Source of the DNA: Paenibacillus oleatilyticus
GTDB lineage: Bacteria > Bacillota > Bacilli > Paenibacillales > NBRC-103111
Reading direction: 5' to 3'
NCBI RefSeq assembly: GCF_018998565.1
Contig: NZ_JAHNZO010000009.1
Coordinates: 1 to 64,000, forward strand
Length of the DNA: 64,000 bases
In this document: positions 1 through 9,121 of the stretch, piece after piece
Layout of the letters: every line of letters begins with the position of its first letter
Numbering within the stretch: the first letter of the stretch is position 1
Made by a program: the position numbers and the translations under genes
Notes under the pieces: generated by a model
Database searches by the model: none
What the model saw: the letters and a program-made list of their open reading frames with translations, nothing else
What the model was told of the DNA's origin: nothing

Positions 1-121
1 CGAATTCGTAGCTGTTTTGCACATTCGGATTAGAGCGAAGCATGCAACCACCGCCTTGTTAGGATAACAATATTATACCATATTAACGCGGTGAATGGAT
101 AAAAAACGGAAACAAAGAAAT

Positions 122-180
122 AGCCTGCTGAGGGTTTCTCAACAGGCTGAGATCAACCCAAAGCGGGTTGATCTTTTTTT
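122..180 (+). terminator. Double hairpin with T-tract before the RND operon
   Basis: Two adjacent inverted repeats are visible. The first (122-148) has stem AGCCTG...CAGGCT. The second has stem GATCAACCC, loop aaagc, stem GGGTTGATC and a run of seven or more T. The second is a good intrinsic terminator for an upstream gene outside the window. The sequence TTTCTCAACA just before it matches the right end of the palindromic repeats found elsewhere in this window, so this may be a collapsed copy. Confidence 0.75.
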
Positions 181-263
181 GTCCGGTTCACGCTCCGTTC
201 ATATTTGCAAGGTAAAGTATTTTCCAGAATCGGATGGACATTTATAAAGGAGCGAGGAGTGGA

Positions 264-3200
264 ATGAACGGACTGATTAAATTTTCGATGAAGAACGTCG
301 CGGCAGTGATCATCATCGTCGCCATGCTGTTCGGCGGCGGGATGTTTTCGGCTACGAAGCTGAAGCAGGAGAACTACCCTAACATCTCGTTCCCTGCGGT
401 TTTCATCAGCACCACCTACCCGGGATCGCCCAAAGATGTGATGGACAACGTGACCAAGCCGATTGAAGATAAGCTGGCGAATATACCGGACCTTGACCAG
501 CTGACTTCGACCTCTAACGACAACTATTCTTTTATTCAGGTGATGTTCAAGCATGGGGTGGACCTGGACAAGAAAAAGCGGGAAGTCGAAAACTTAATCC
601 AGGATGTCAGTTTGCCTTCTACGGCACAAAGGCCGAAAGCCATGACGTTCGGGTTCTCGTCGATGCCGGCCTATTATCTGGTCGTGTCGGCGAACGAAGG
701 CGTGAGTCAAACCGAGCTCGACAAGCTGTATAAGGACAAGATCAAGCCGGGATTCGAAGGCATTAAAGGCATCGACCATATCACGGCCATCGGCAACCGG
801 GAAACGACGATGGACATTCAGCTTAATGCCGACGCGCTGAGCGCCTTCGGCTTGACGCCATCGCAGGTGACCGCTTCGATCGAATCCGCGCTGTCCAAAG
901 GACCGATCGGCTCCGTCGAGCTGAGCGGCAACGAGAAGATGGCCCGCGTATTCGGCGATTTGGAAAGCTTGTATGCTGTGGAACAGCTGGAGCTGACCGT
1001 GAGCTCCGGTGGAACGGTCCTCTTGTCTCAGGTGGCGAAAGTTTCCGCTGTGACGGAATCCAAATTCATGGCCAGACTCGACGGCAAGGCAGCGCTTGGC
1101 ATTCATTTGTTTAAAACAAGCGATGCGAACGCCGTGGAGTTCTCGGATGCCGCCGACAAGCTGATGAACGATTGGAAGACGACGATGCCGAACGTCACCT
1201 TCCGCTCGATCTTTAATACGGCGGACGAAGTAAAGGAATCGATCAGCGGCATGCTGCGGGAAGGCGTGATGGGGGCGATACTTGCTTCGCTCATGATTCT
1301 CATCTTCCTGCGCAACGTCCGGATGACGCTCGTGGTACTCGTCTCGATTCCGCTGTCCATGCTGATCACGCTGCTGCTGCTGCATTATTTAAACATCACG
1401 CTCAACATGATGACGCTCGGCGGCATGTTCATCGCTGTCGGACGGGTCGTAGACGATTCGATCGTCGTTATCGAGAATATCTATACGTCGCTGGAAAAAG
1501 CGCAGGAGCGCAACGAATCGGTCATCCTGATGGCGACCAAGCAGGTGGCCATGGCCATTACGTCCTCGACGATTGCAACTGTGGCCGTATTCGCTCCGAT
1601 CGGGATGGTCAGCGGGATGGTAGGTGAATTTTTCCGGCCGTTCGCCATTACGATAGCCGTTGCCTTGATGGCTTCATTATTGGTGGCGTTGACCGTCATT
1701 CCGATGCTCGCCAAGCTGCTGGTGCTGCGAGGTAAGTTCAAAGCGCACGACGAAACGAAAGTCGGCCGGTTTACCTCGATGTACGAATCGGCTCTGGAGT
1801 GGTCTTTGACGCACAGGATCAAGTCGCTGCTCATATCGGGCCTGCTGTTTATCCTTTCGATTGTCATCGTCGTACCTAATTTGGCTATCGCGCTATTCCC
1901 GGACGGCGCTCAACCGCGCAATATTTATTATACCGTGAAGCTGCCTTACGAGACTTCCTATGCCGCGACCGATCTTAAATCCAAGGAATTGGAAAAGATG
2001 CTGATGGAGAGCAAGGATTCGAACGGCGATCCCGTATTGCGTTACGTGGAGGCGCTTGTCGGATATAACGGCGGAGACGGAGTGAATAACGACCGGGTGC
2101 CCTATGCGTTCCAGCTCTTTGTGGAAATGAACGAGAACGTGAAGCCCGATCAAGTCAGGGATCAATTCAAAAACGCGATTTTGGCCGAGCTGCCGAAGGG
2201 CTCCGAAGTTCTCCCTTCTTCCCTCGGCGGAGGAGGTCCGGCGACGACTGATTTCGGGTACACCTTGTACGGAAACAATCAGAAGGATTTGATTGCTGCG
2301 GCGGGGATCGTCAAGAAGAAGCTGGCGGAGTTCCCGGAGCTTTACGAAGTGAAGGACGCGTTAAGCGACGCCAAAACCGTAGTCGATATCGTCGTGGACC
2401 AGAAAAAGGCGCGAACGTACGGCTTGGATGTCAGCACGATCCGCGAAACGGCGCGGGGCTGGGTTCAGAAGCAGCAGCTCGGCGATGTTAAGCTGGACGA
2501 CGTAACGTACAAAACGACCGTTTCTCTTAGTAAAAAGGATAAAGATACGCTTGAGAAGCTTGGCCGGCTTCCGATATCTACGAAAACGGGAACCGTCTAT
2601 TTGAACGAAGTGGCCAAAATCCGCGAGGTAGAGGCTCCGGCGAGCATTTCACGGAAAACCCAAAAGCAAGAGGTCTCGATCACGGCGAAAATTAATGGCG
2701 CGAACAAAAACGGCGTCAGTCTCCAGGTGAACGAGGCTCTGAAGACCCTTGAGCTCCCGGAGGGGGTAACCCGCGAGCTCGGAGGAGTCAACAAGGACAC
2801 CGACGAAAACTTCGGCCAACTGTATATGGCGATGAGCGTTGCGGTATTTATCGTGTATCTGGTCATGGTGCTGGCCTTCGGCAACGCCTCGGCGCCGTTC
2901 GCCATTCTGTTCTCGCTGCCGCTTGCGGCGATCGGCGGTCTGCTGGCGTTGCTCATAACAAGGGAATCGCTTAATATCACGTCGATGATTGGCTTTTTGA
3001 TGCTGATCGGGATCGTCGTTACGAACGCCATCGTGCTGCTCGAACGGGTGCAGCAGCTTCGGGAAGAAGGGTACACGGTGCGCCACGCGCTGATGGAAGC
3101 GGGTAAGGTCCGCTTGCGTCCGATTATTATGACCGCTGCGGCGACGATCATGGCGCTGCTGCCGCTCGCGCTCGGATTTGCGCACGGCACCTTGATTTCC

Positions 3201-3371
3201 AAAGGGCTTGCGGTCGTCGTTATCGGCGGCTTGACGACTTCGACCATTCTCACGCTGGTCGTCGTGCCGATCGTCTATGAAATGATCGAAAGCTGGAAAA
3301 GCCGGATTTCCGGTTGGTTTAACCGAAAAAAACCAGACGACGGTTCGAAGCCGGCGACGATAGAGATGTAA
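264..3371 (+). CDS. RND-family efflux transporter (AcrB/SwrC-like inner-membrane pump)
   Basis: Proton-driven export pump of the resistance-nodulation-division superfamily, close in layout to Bacillus SwrC (surfactin export). The product is 1035 residues, the usual size. An N-terminal transmembrane helix (about residues 9-30) is followed by a large extracytoplasmic domain, a block of helices with the conserved GRVVDDSIVVIENIY segment carrying the proton-relay aspartates, a second loop with a Gly-rich stretch, and C-terminal helices. I chose ATG 264 because it gives the family-typical start MNGLIKFSMKN and has AAAGGAG and GAGGAG just upstream; an in-frame ATG at 234 would add ten unusual residues. 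It is followed 21 bp later by its adaptor subunit. The substrate cannot be read from sequence; amphipathic compounds or lipopeptides are typical. Confidence 0.93.
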   Translation: MNGLIKFSMKNVAAVIIIVAMLFGGGMFSATKLKQENYPNISFPAVFISTTYPGSPKDVMDNVTKPIEDKLANIPDLDQLTSTSNDNYSFIQVMFKHGVDLDKKKREVENLIQDVSLPSTAQRPKAMTFGFSSMPAYYLVVSANEGVSQTELDKLYKDKIKPGFEGIKGIDHITAIGNRETTMDIQLNADALSAFGLTPSQVTASIESALSKGPIGSVELSGNEKMARVFGDLESLYAVEQLELTVSSGGTVLLSQVAKVSAVTESKFMARLDGKAALGIHLFKTSDANAVEFSDAADKLMNDWKTTMPNVTFRSIFNTADEVKESISGMLREGVMGAILASLMILIFLRNVRMTLVVLVSIPLSMLITLLLLHYLNITLNMMTLGGMFIAVGRVVDDSIVVIENIYTSLEKAQERNESVILMATKQVAMAITSSTIATVAVFAPIGMVSGMVGEFFRPFAITIAVALMASLLVALTVIPMLAKLLVLRGKFKAHDETKVGRFTSMYESALEWSLTHRIKSLLISGLLFILSIVIVVPNLAIALFPDGAQPRNIYYTVKLPYETSYAATDLKSKELEKMLMESKDSNGDPVLRYVEALVGYNGGDGVNNDRVPYAFQLFVEMNENVKPDQVRDQFKNAILAELPKGSEVLPSSLGGGGPATTDFGYTLYGNNQKDLIAAAGIVKKKLAEFPELYEVKDALSDAKTVVDIVVDQKKARTYGLDVSTIRETARGWVQKQQLGDVKLDDVTYKTTVSLSKKDKDTLEKLGRLPISTKTGTVYLNEVAKIREVEAPASISRKTQKQEVSITAKINGANKNGVSLQVNEALKTLELPEGVTRELGGVNKDTDENFGQLYMAMSVAVFIVYLVMVLAFGNASAPFAILFSLPLAAIGGLLALLITRESLNITSMIGFLMLIGIVVTNAIVLLERVQQLREEGYTVRHALMEAGKVRLRPIIMTAAATIMALLPLALGFAHGTLISKGLAVVVIGGLTTSTILTLVVVPIVYEMIESWKSRISGWFNRKKPDDGSKPATIEM

Positions 3372-3392
3372 CGAAGGAGGAGGCACGGAAAG

Positions 3393-4709
3393 ATGAGAAA
3401 GGTTAGAAAAGACGTTGCGATGAAGAAAGCCCTCACGCTTCGGGTCCTCGCCTTATTGGCAGCGGCCGCCCTGCTTGCGGCAGGCTGCTCGGCCCCGGGC
3501 GCCAAGGGAGAATCCACGGTTGACCTCAAGCTGGATAACCGCCCGGTAAAGACAGAGGCGGTCGCCAAGCGCAAAATAAGCGATCCGCGCGAGCAGGTGG
3601 CGGAAGTGGTGGGGATGTCCGCCATGGACATTATCCCGAAGGCGAGCGGTCAGATTACGCAAGTCTTGAAGAAACGCGGAGATGTCGTGCAGGCGGGGGA
3701 GGTGTTGTTCCGAATCGACAATCGCGAGGCGGAATCGTCCTTGAAAAAAAGCCAGCTCAAGCTGAAGAGCTCGGAGCAGACGCTTGCGAAAACAGTGGAG
3801 GACAACGCCAATTCCCGCCGCAATTTGCAGGACGAGATTACGAAGGCGGAGCAGAAGGCGAGCGACGCGGAGAAAGACTACAACAAAATGCGGAATGATT
3901 TTGACGCCGGTGCAGCAACGCAGCGGCAGGTGGAACAGGCCGAGCAGGCGCTGAAGAATGCGCGCATGGAGGTGCAGGCACAGCGCAACAAGCTGACAGC
4001 CCTGGACAAAACGAATTCGCTGGCCGACCAGCAGACGGAGGTGGAATCCTCGCGGATCAGCTTGGAGGAGGCTCAGCGGTCGCTTGAGAATTATGACGTC
4101 AAAGCGCCTGTCAGCGGGGTGCTGACGGATTATACGATAGAGCTTGGCGGGAGCGTTTCGCCTAACGGCAAGATAGGGCAAGTCCAGCAGATCGATCCGA
4201 TCAAGCTGAAGGTCGAGCTGTCGGAGCCGTCGTATGAGCTGGTCAAAAACAAGCAGGAGCTTGCCTACTACAGCCCGGATAATCCGGCCGAGAAAGGAAT
4301 GGCCAAAATTACGTTTTTATCGAACGTCATGAGCGCAGCCACAAAATCGTATTCTCTGGAGCTGGAAGTACAGAATCCGGATCAGAAGCTGAAACCGGGT
4401 ACCCGGGCTATAGTTCAGCTCACCACCGAGGCGGAGGAGCAGGTCGCAGCCGTTCCGACGCTCAGCATTGTCCGCGAAGAATCGAATTCGTTCGTGTTCG
4501 TGCTTCAAGGGGATACGGCCCAGAAACGTAAAATCAAGCTGGGACGTATCAGCGACGCTTATCAGGAAGTACTGGAGGGCGTCAAGGAAGGAGAGCAAAT
4601 CGTAACGAGCGGGCAGCATCAGCTGAAGGACGGCCAGAAGGTGGAGGTGGCCAAACCAGCCCCTCAAGGCCAACCCGCCCCACCGGCTCAAGAGCCGGCT
4701 AAAAAATAA
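3393..4709 (+). CDS. RND efflux periplasmic adaptor (membrane-fusion lipoprotein)
   Basis: Adaptor (HlyD/AcrA family) that works with the RND pump just upstream. The 438-residue protein starts with a lipoprotein signal peptide whose lipobox LAAGC puts the lipidated cysteine at residue 32. The typical layout follows: a lipoyl half-motif, a long alpha-helical hairpin rich in K/E/Q (about residues 110-215), the second lipoyl half (YDVKAPVSGVLTDYTIELG), a beta-barrel and a membrane-proximal domain, then a Pro/Ala/Gln-rich tail. AAGGAGG lies 12 bp before ATG 3393; a downstream ATG at 3420 would leave the lipobox intact and cannot be excluded. As expected for a Gram-positive, there is no outer-membrane TolC partner. 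Confidence 0.92.
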   Translation: MRKVRKDVAMKKALTLRVLALLAAAALLAAGCSAPGAKGESTVDLKLDNRPVKTEAVAKRKISDPREQVAEVVGMSAMDIIPKASGQITQVLKKRGDVVQAGEVLFRIDNREAESSLKKSQLKLKSSEQTLAKTVEDNANSRRNLQDEITKAEQKASDAEKDYNKMRNDFDAGAATQRQVEQAEQALKNARMEVQAQRNKLTALDKTNSLADQQTEVESSRISLEEAQRSLENYDVKAPVSGVLTDYTIELGGSVSPNGKIGQVQQIDPIKLKVELSEPSYELVKNKQELAYYSPDNPAEKGMAKITFLSNVMSAATKSYSLELEVQNPDQKLKPGTRAIVQLTTEAEEQVAAVPTLSIVREESNSFVFVLQGDTAQKRKIKLGRISDAYQEVLEGVKEGEQIVTSGQHQLKDGQKVEVAKPAPQGQPAPPAQEPAKK

Positions 4710-4736
4710 GATCCACGGCATAAGGAGGAATCATCG

Positions 4737-6686
4737 ATGAAACAACCTTGGAAAACAGCGCTAACCTTCGTCATAATCGGGACGACACTCCTTCCGGCAA
4801 ATGTGCCGGCGCTGGCGGCCGATACGACCCAAACGACAATGGCCGCTCCGAGCAACTTCGGCTTAACGGATTCGATCCGTGCCGCGGTGAAAAGTCTGGC
4901 GATCGAAACGACCGCCGGCGGCACACGCATAGGCGCGTCCGTTCGCTTGTATAACGGGGGAACGCAGAAAACTCGGGTTCCCGATCATCAGGTGCACGTC
5001 CGTACGACGGGCGGAGTGCAGTATACGCTGAAGGCGAGCGCCGCGAACAAGGCTGCGCTTGAGCCGGGCGAAATCGGCGAACTCGTATATATGACCGTCA
5101 TTGAGGGTACGCCGGCGATTAAACTGTCAGAGCTGTCCTTCGTCAATGTGGATGAGTATGTTTATCCGAAAAAGGAAACGAACCTGCTGACGATTCCGCT
5201 AGGCGCGAGGCAAGTGTGGTACGCGTCGGCGGCAGGAGCGGATAAAGCCGCCGAGCCGAAAGGATGGGGAGAAGCGTTTACGATTCCGGGCTTAAATTCC
5301 AGCCTGCGCTACACTCCTGCGGCTATCAAGGTACAGTATCCGATAAGCGGTGCTTCTGCCGGAGCGTCAGGCACGCCGTCCGGTGGAGCTTCCGCGGGAG
5401 CCGCGTCCGGCGGGACCACCGGTGGCGCATCCGTGCCGGAAGCGGGAGGGGCAGCCGCTGCCCCGGACGGTGCAGCGGCTGCGTCAGGCAGTGCGCCCGG
5501 CGGTGCGTCTGGCGCATCCACTGGGACTCCAGCAGCCGCACCGAACGCTGCAGGAGAAGCAACGGGGCCTGTGGCGCTCGTCACCTTATTGGTGGAAAAC
5601 CCTGGCGTTGGGCGGGAGACGGTACCCGAATTCCGCATCGACGGGCAATCGGAGAATAAGACGTATACCGGCAGCCGTACCGAGCATGGCGCCGTGATGG
5701 TCGAAGCCGGCGAGAAAAAATATATTCATTTTGCCATACCGGTCGAACACAACGTGACGCTGACCTCCTTATTCGTTACAACGACCGAAACGTTCGTATC
5801 GGGAGGAGGACAGGGTACGCCGACTACGGCAACAGGCTTTGACGTCGGCCGCGTGCAGATTGCGGTTCCGGGCGGCGCGCAGACGGATACGGCGCCTGCG
5901 ATTTCTTACCGGATCGGCAGCCCGATCGTCTTCGATTCGTTGAATAAGATGATCGATGCCAATACGGAAGTGACTCTGATGGAAATGCATCTTCATGAGA
6001 GTGACAACGGCTTTCATTCGGTAGTCGCCAAATTCCGGATCACGAACAAGAGCGATAAGCCGGTGCCGGTGCCTGCTTTCCAGACCGAGATCCTCGGAGG
6101 AGACGGAGCCGCTTATGCCGGAGCGCGGCAATCCGGGGTCGCGACTGCGTTGAACCCGAACATGAGTTATGTCGTGAATTATTCGTTCAACGTGCCGAAG
6201 ACGGAGAACGGCAAGCAGCTGACGATCAAGCTCTTGGATACGCAGTCCACAGCTCCTTACACGAGCACAATCGCTTCCTTACAGACGGCTGCAAGCAGCG
6301 AGGCGGCAGGGGATACGTTCGCTATGTACCCGTTTGATCTGAAAATCGTCGATTGGACATTGTCCGCTACAACCTCACCCGGAATGACCGGCCTGTCCTA
6401 CGGCTACAAGCTGTCGTTTACGCTGGATGTGAAGCAGACCGATAACGTCGTGGTCGATCAGAACTTCTCCAGGCTTTATATGGAGCTGGTGGACTCGCAA
6501 GGACGCATGCTCGGCACGGCCGAAGGCCCGTTCACCGGTCCGAACAAGCTGATTACAGGCAAGCAGATTTTGACCTTCACCGCGAAAACGGACCAACTTG
6601 AAAATCCGTTTACCATCCGTGTTTATGAAGCATTCGATACGCCAAGCGGGCTAGCCAAACGGTATATTACCACGCTCAAACAATAA
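4737..6686 (+). CDS. Secreted protein of unknown function with Ala/Gly/Ser-rich linker
   Basis: I do not recognise this 649-residue family. A Sec-type signal peptide (about residues 1-28, ending PALA-AD) precedes an N-terminal beta-rich domain. A very low-complexity Gly/Ala/Ser/Thr/Pro linker (about residues 203-280) separates it from further beta-rich segments resembling Ig- or DUF4352-like extracellular folds (for example TEVTLMEMHLHESDNGFHSVVAKFRI). It has a strong AAGGAGG and lies 27 bp after the adaptor gene, with a terminator right behind it, so it is the third gene of the RND operon. It may act with the pump at the cell surface; that is inference from context only. Confidence 0.8.
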   Translation: MKQPWKTALTFVIIGTTLLPANVPALAADTTQTTMAAPSNFGLTDSIRAAVKSLAIETTAGGTRIGASVRLYNGGTQKTRVPDHQVHVRTTGGVQYTLKASAANKAALEPGEIGELVYMTVIEGTPAIKLSELSFVNVDEYVYPKKETNLLTIPLGARQVWYASAAGADKAAEPKGWGEAFTIPGLNSSLRYTPAAIKVQYPISGASAGASGTPSGGASAGAASGGTTGGASVPEAGGAAAAPDGAAAASGSAPGGASGASTGTPAAAPNAAGEATGPVALVTLLVENPGVGRETVPEFRIDGQSENKTYTGSRTEHGAVMVEAGEKKYIHFAIPVEHNVTLTSLFVTTTETFVSGGGQGTPTTATGFDVGRVQIAVPGGAQTDTAPAISYRIGSPIVFDSLNKMIDANTEVTLMEMHLHESDNGFHSVVAKFRITNKSDKPVPVPAFQTEILGGDGAAYAGARQSGVATALNPNMSYVVNYSFNVPKTENGKQLTIKLLDTQSTAPYTSTIASLQTAASSEAAGDTFAMYPFDLKIVDWTLSATTSPGMTGLSYGYKLSFTLDVKQTDNVVVDQNFSRLYMELVDSQGRMLGTAEGPFTGPNKLITGKQILTFTAKTDQLENPFTIRVYEAFDTPSGLAKRYITTLKQ

Positions 6687-6702
6687 GCGGCGGTGCTGCA
6701 TA

Positions 6703-6746
6703 ACGAAAACAGCCTTTCGAATCCTGTTGGACTCGAAAGGCTGTTT
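6703..6746. terminator. Bidirectional terminator between convergent genes
   Basis: Inverted repeat AACAGCCTTTCGA ... TCGAAAGGCTGTT with a 12-nt loop, followed by TTT-rich sequence on the + strand and preceded by A-rich sequence. It sits between the end of the RND operon and the convergent histidine kinase gene. Confidence 0.85.
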
Positions 6747-6773
6747 GCTTATATCGGGCTTCCGTATCGCTTG

Positions 6774-8318
6774 CTAGGACCGGATTTTTCGGACGCCCTG
6801 CATGTATATGTCTACGGTCGTGCCTTTTCCTTGCTCGCTGCTTATCTTCATGCTGCCCCCATGATTTTCGATAATTTTAAAGGTGACCATGAGACCGAGC
6901 CCGGTACCTTTCTCCTTCGTCGTATAGAACGGTTCCCCCAGTCGGGGAATACGGTCTTCCGGAATGCCGCAGCCTTGATCGGTAAATCGCATCAGCAGCT
7001 TTCCGCCCTCCATTTTGCGGAATTCGGCGCGGATTTGTCCGCCTTCCGGCATGGCATCGATGGAGTTGTTCAAAATGTTGATAAATACCTGCTTGATTTG
7101 ATTCTCGTCGCAGTTGATTTCGGGAAGATCGGGGTCCGCTTCCGTGACAATGTCGACATTATGAATCATCGCTTGAGAGCCGAGCAGCATAATCGTATTT
7201 TCTAGAATGATGAAGGCGTTCTTCGGCTGGTATTTGACGACTTGCGGCTTCGCGATGACCAGAAATTCGCTGACGATAAAGTTGATCCGCTCCAGCTCGT
7301 CGATCATGATTTCGAAGTAATTGTCGTAGCCGCTTACCTTGCTTTGAAGCAGTTGGACGAAGCCTTTGAGCGAGGTTAGCGGATTGCGGATTTCATGGGC
7401 GACCCCGGCGGCCAGTTGCCCAACGATCGACAGCTTCTCGGAGCGGAGAATCATCTCCTCGGCCCGCTTGCGCTCGCTGATGTCCTGGCCGATCATATAA
7501 ACGCCGGCAATTTGCTTGTTAACGAAGATCGGAAAGTTAAATACGCTGAGCTCGACCGGGTTGCCGTCCTTGCGCACAAACGTAATTTCATAATGGGGTG
7601 TCATGCCGTTGAGCGTTTCCTCGAAATGGTCGAGCCATCGCGTATAATCGTCCGGGGAAATCAGCGGATTGATCGTGCGGTGAAGCAAATCCGCTTCCGC
7701 GTAGCCGGTGACGCCGAACATGGCGGGATTGACGCTCGTAATGAGGCCCGCCAGGTTCAACGAGCAAATTGGATCGGGATTGTGCTCAAACAGCGATTTA
7801 TAGCGCAGCTCGCTTTCTTCAAGCAGCAGTTCGGTCTTTTTCTTATCGTAGAGCGCTTTGATCATCGCGTAGGACCGGGCGAACCGGTGATCCTCTTCCT
7901 GGGCCAGTATGTTCTCGAAGATGCGATCGGCTTCGTCGTCGATGATGCCTTTGTCAAGATCCTTCATCTTTCCTAGAAGATTCATGACGTTGGTAATATG
8001 CTCGCCGTGAATCCAAGCCGCGGAAGCAGTTTTATAACGGGTCGTTTGGCCGTGCTGCAAGGTGACGATTCCTTTGCGGGGCTCGTACTCCGTTACGTGG
8101 TTCATATTGACCACATTCATCTGATCGATCAGGCGAAAGCCTTCCTCGTACAGCCACTCTTCGAAAGCTTCCAGCGACGCTGCCCAGTAATATTTATCGG
8201 AAACCGTGTGAATGATATATTCTTTATCCCGTACGCATTCGATTTTAACGACTTCATCAGAAGGGATGATGGTGATGTCAGAACTTTTTTTATCACGAAT
8301 GACTGGGATTTTTTGCAT
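6774..8318 (-). CDS. LytTR-PAS sensor histidine kinase
   Basis: Cytosolic sensor kinase of 514 residues with an unusual front end. Residues about 10-98 fit the LytTR DNA-binding fold (pattern [18 protein letters not shown] ... [16 protein letters not shown]). A PAS domain follows (about 170-290), then a HisKA dimerisation domain with the phospho-acceptor His308 in [15 protein letters not shown], and a HATPase_c domain with N box ([10 protein letters not shown]), G1 (DQGCGIP) and G2 (GTGLGL). There are no transmembrane helices. The core resembles the NtrB/Kin family of sporulation-type kinases. No response regulator is adjacent, so it is an orphan kinase. A likely promoter on the minus strand lies at 8352-8380. 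Kinase assignment is firm; the LytTR assignment is from pattern only. Confidence 0.9.
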   Translation of the reverse strand: MQKIPVIRDKKSSDITIIPSDEVVKIECVRDKEYIIHTVSDKYYWAASLEAFEEWLYEEGFRLIDQMNVVNMNHVTEYEPRKGIVTLQHGQTTRYKTASAAWIHGEHITNVMNLLGKMKDLDKGIIDDEADRIFENILAQEEDHRFARSYAMIKALYDKKKTELLLEESELRYKSLFEHNPDPICSLNLAGLITSVNPAMFGVTGYAEADLLHRTINPLISPDDYTRWLDHFEETLNGMTPHYEITFVRKDGNPVELSVFNFPIFVNKQIAGVYMIGQDISERKRAEEMILRSEKLSIVGQLAAGVAHEIRNPLTSLKGFVQLLQSKVSGYDNYFEIMIDELERINFIVSEFLVIAKPQVVKYQPKNAFIILENTIMLLGSQAMIHNVDIVTEADPDLPEINCDENQIKQVFINILNNSIDAMPEGGQIRAEFRKMEGGKLLMRFTDQGCGIPEDRIPRLGEPFYTTKEKGTGLGLMVTFKIIENHGGSMKISSEQGKGTTVDIYMQGVRKIRS

Positions 8319-8351
8319 ATTTTGATATCACCTGCCTGTCGCATTCGATTC

Positions 8352-8380
8352 ATTATACCATGCTTGCCCCCATCGTAACA
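8352..8380 (-). promoter_or_regulatory. Candidate promoter of the LytTR-PAS kinase gene
   Basis: Reading the minus strand, TGTTAC and TATAAT are separated by 17 bp, with TATAAT about 33 bp before the start codon. The -10 is perfect and the -35 is weak. Confidence 0.5.
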
Positions 8381-8715
8381 GATTAAAAATAGGCCCAAAG
8401 GCAATCCGAACGGGGTTCAGATGCTTCGGAGCGTAAGAGCTAAGCCGGCATCCAAACGATATCTCAAGGCCGGTAAAGGCGCGGAGAAGCGGCCATTTCA
8501 TTATATAGCGTGCCGAATCGGGAAGTAAATGCCGAGCTTGGATAGCGGATTTTTCAGAGGGAGAAGCGCATGGGCTTTATTTTGAACAGGCAACCGGGGA
8601 GATAAGCCGCATATGGAAGCTTGCGGTTAAGTCGCAAGCCTCCGGACGACCTAGGTGAAGAGCTTCTTGGCGGAATAAGGATACGGATGAAGATGAACAG
8701 CGGTTGAAGATACCT
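8381..8715. other. Intergenic stretch without a recognisable gene
   Basis: I see no convincing coding sequence here. One hairpin, arms near 8613-8642 (GAAGCTTGCG...CGCAAGCCTC), has no T-tract. A possible 11-codon frame starting near 8570 is too short to support. Function unknown. Confidence 0.3.
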
Positions 8716-8907
8716 TTAGTGGGCTGGCGCGCCGGTTTCTTCCGGCGGAAAGGGGACGTGCCTCGCAAACTCGGTTTCAAGCGTAGTCATGCGGTGTTCC
8801 ATGGCTGACAATTTGCGCTCAAGAGCGGCAAAGCTTAGGGAAATTCCGGCATAACGCTTATGCAGGTCCGTCAGCTCTTTCGTGATCGCTTTCAATTGAT
8901 TTTCCAT
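8716..8907 (-). CDS. Small coiled-coil protein, unknown function
   Basis: A 63-residue, highly charged product beginning MENQLKAITKELTDLHKRYA with heptad-like spacing of leucines and other hydrophobics through about residue 48, suggesting a short coiled coil, then a Pro-rich tail. A GAGAGGGG ribosome-binding-like sequence precedes the ATG on the minus strand. It has no cysteine, signal peptide or membrane segment. It stands alone between the kinase and the DUF2334 gene. It could be a small structural or regulatory protein; I do not recognise the family. Confidence 0.55.
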   Translation of the reverse strand: MENQLKAITKELTDLHKRYAGISLSFAALERKLSAMEHRMTTLETEFARHVPFPPEETGAPAH

Positions 8908-9121
8908 GCGTCGAAAGCACCCCTCTCTCGGATTTTTCGTTATTTATATGATTCGGGCGGCGCAGAGCTGTTTAGGTCCGTCGGCAGGGAGAGTTGGGAA
9001 ATATGGCGACTAAGCTATGCTTTCATCCCTATGACCGCAAAAAAAACGTACTCGCTCGGCGGGAAATCTGGTACAATTCGGGTGTAGATTTACACAGCAA
9101 GAAGGGAGCTCCGGACACCCG

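Noticed and set aside
8577..8780. 67-residue minus-strand frame overlapping the small coiled-coil gene
   Set aside because: No ribosome binding site, unusual residue composition and overlap with a better-supported gene in another frame.
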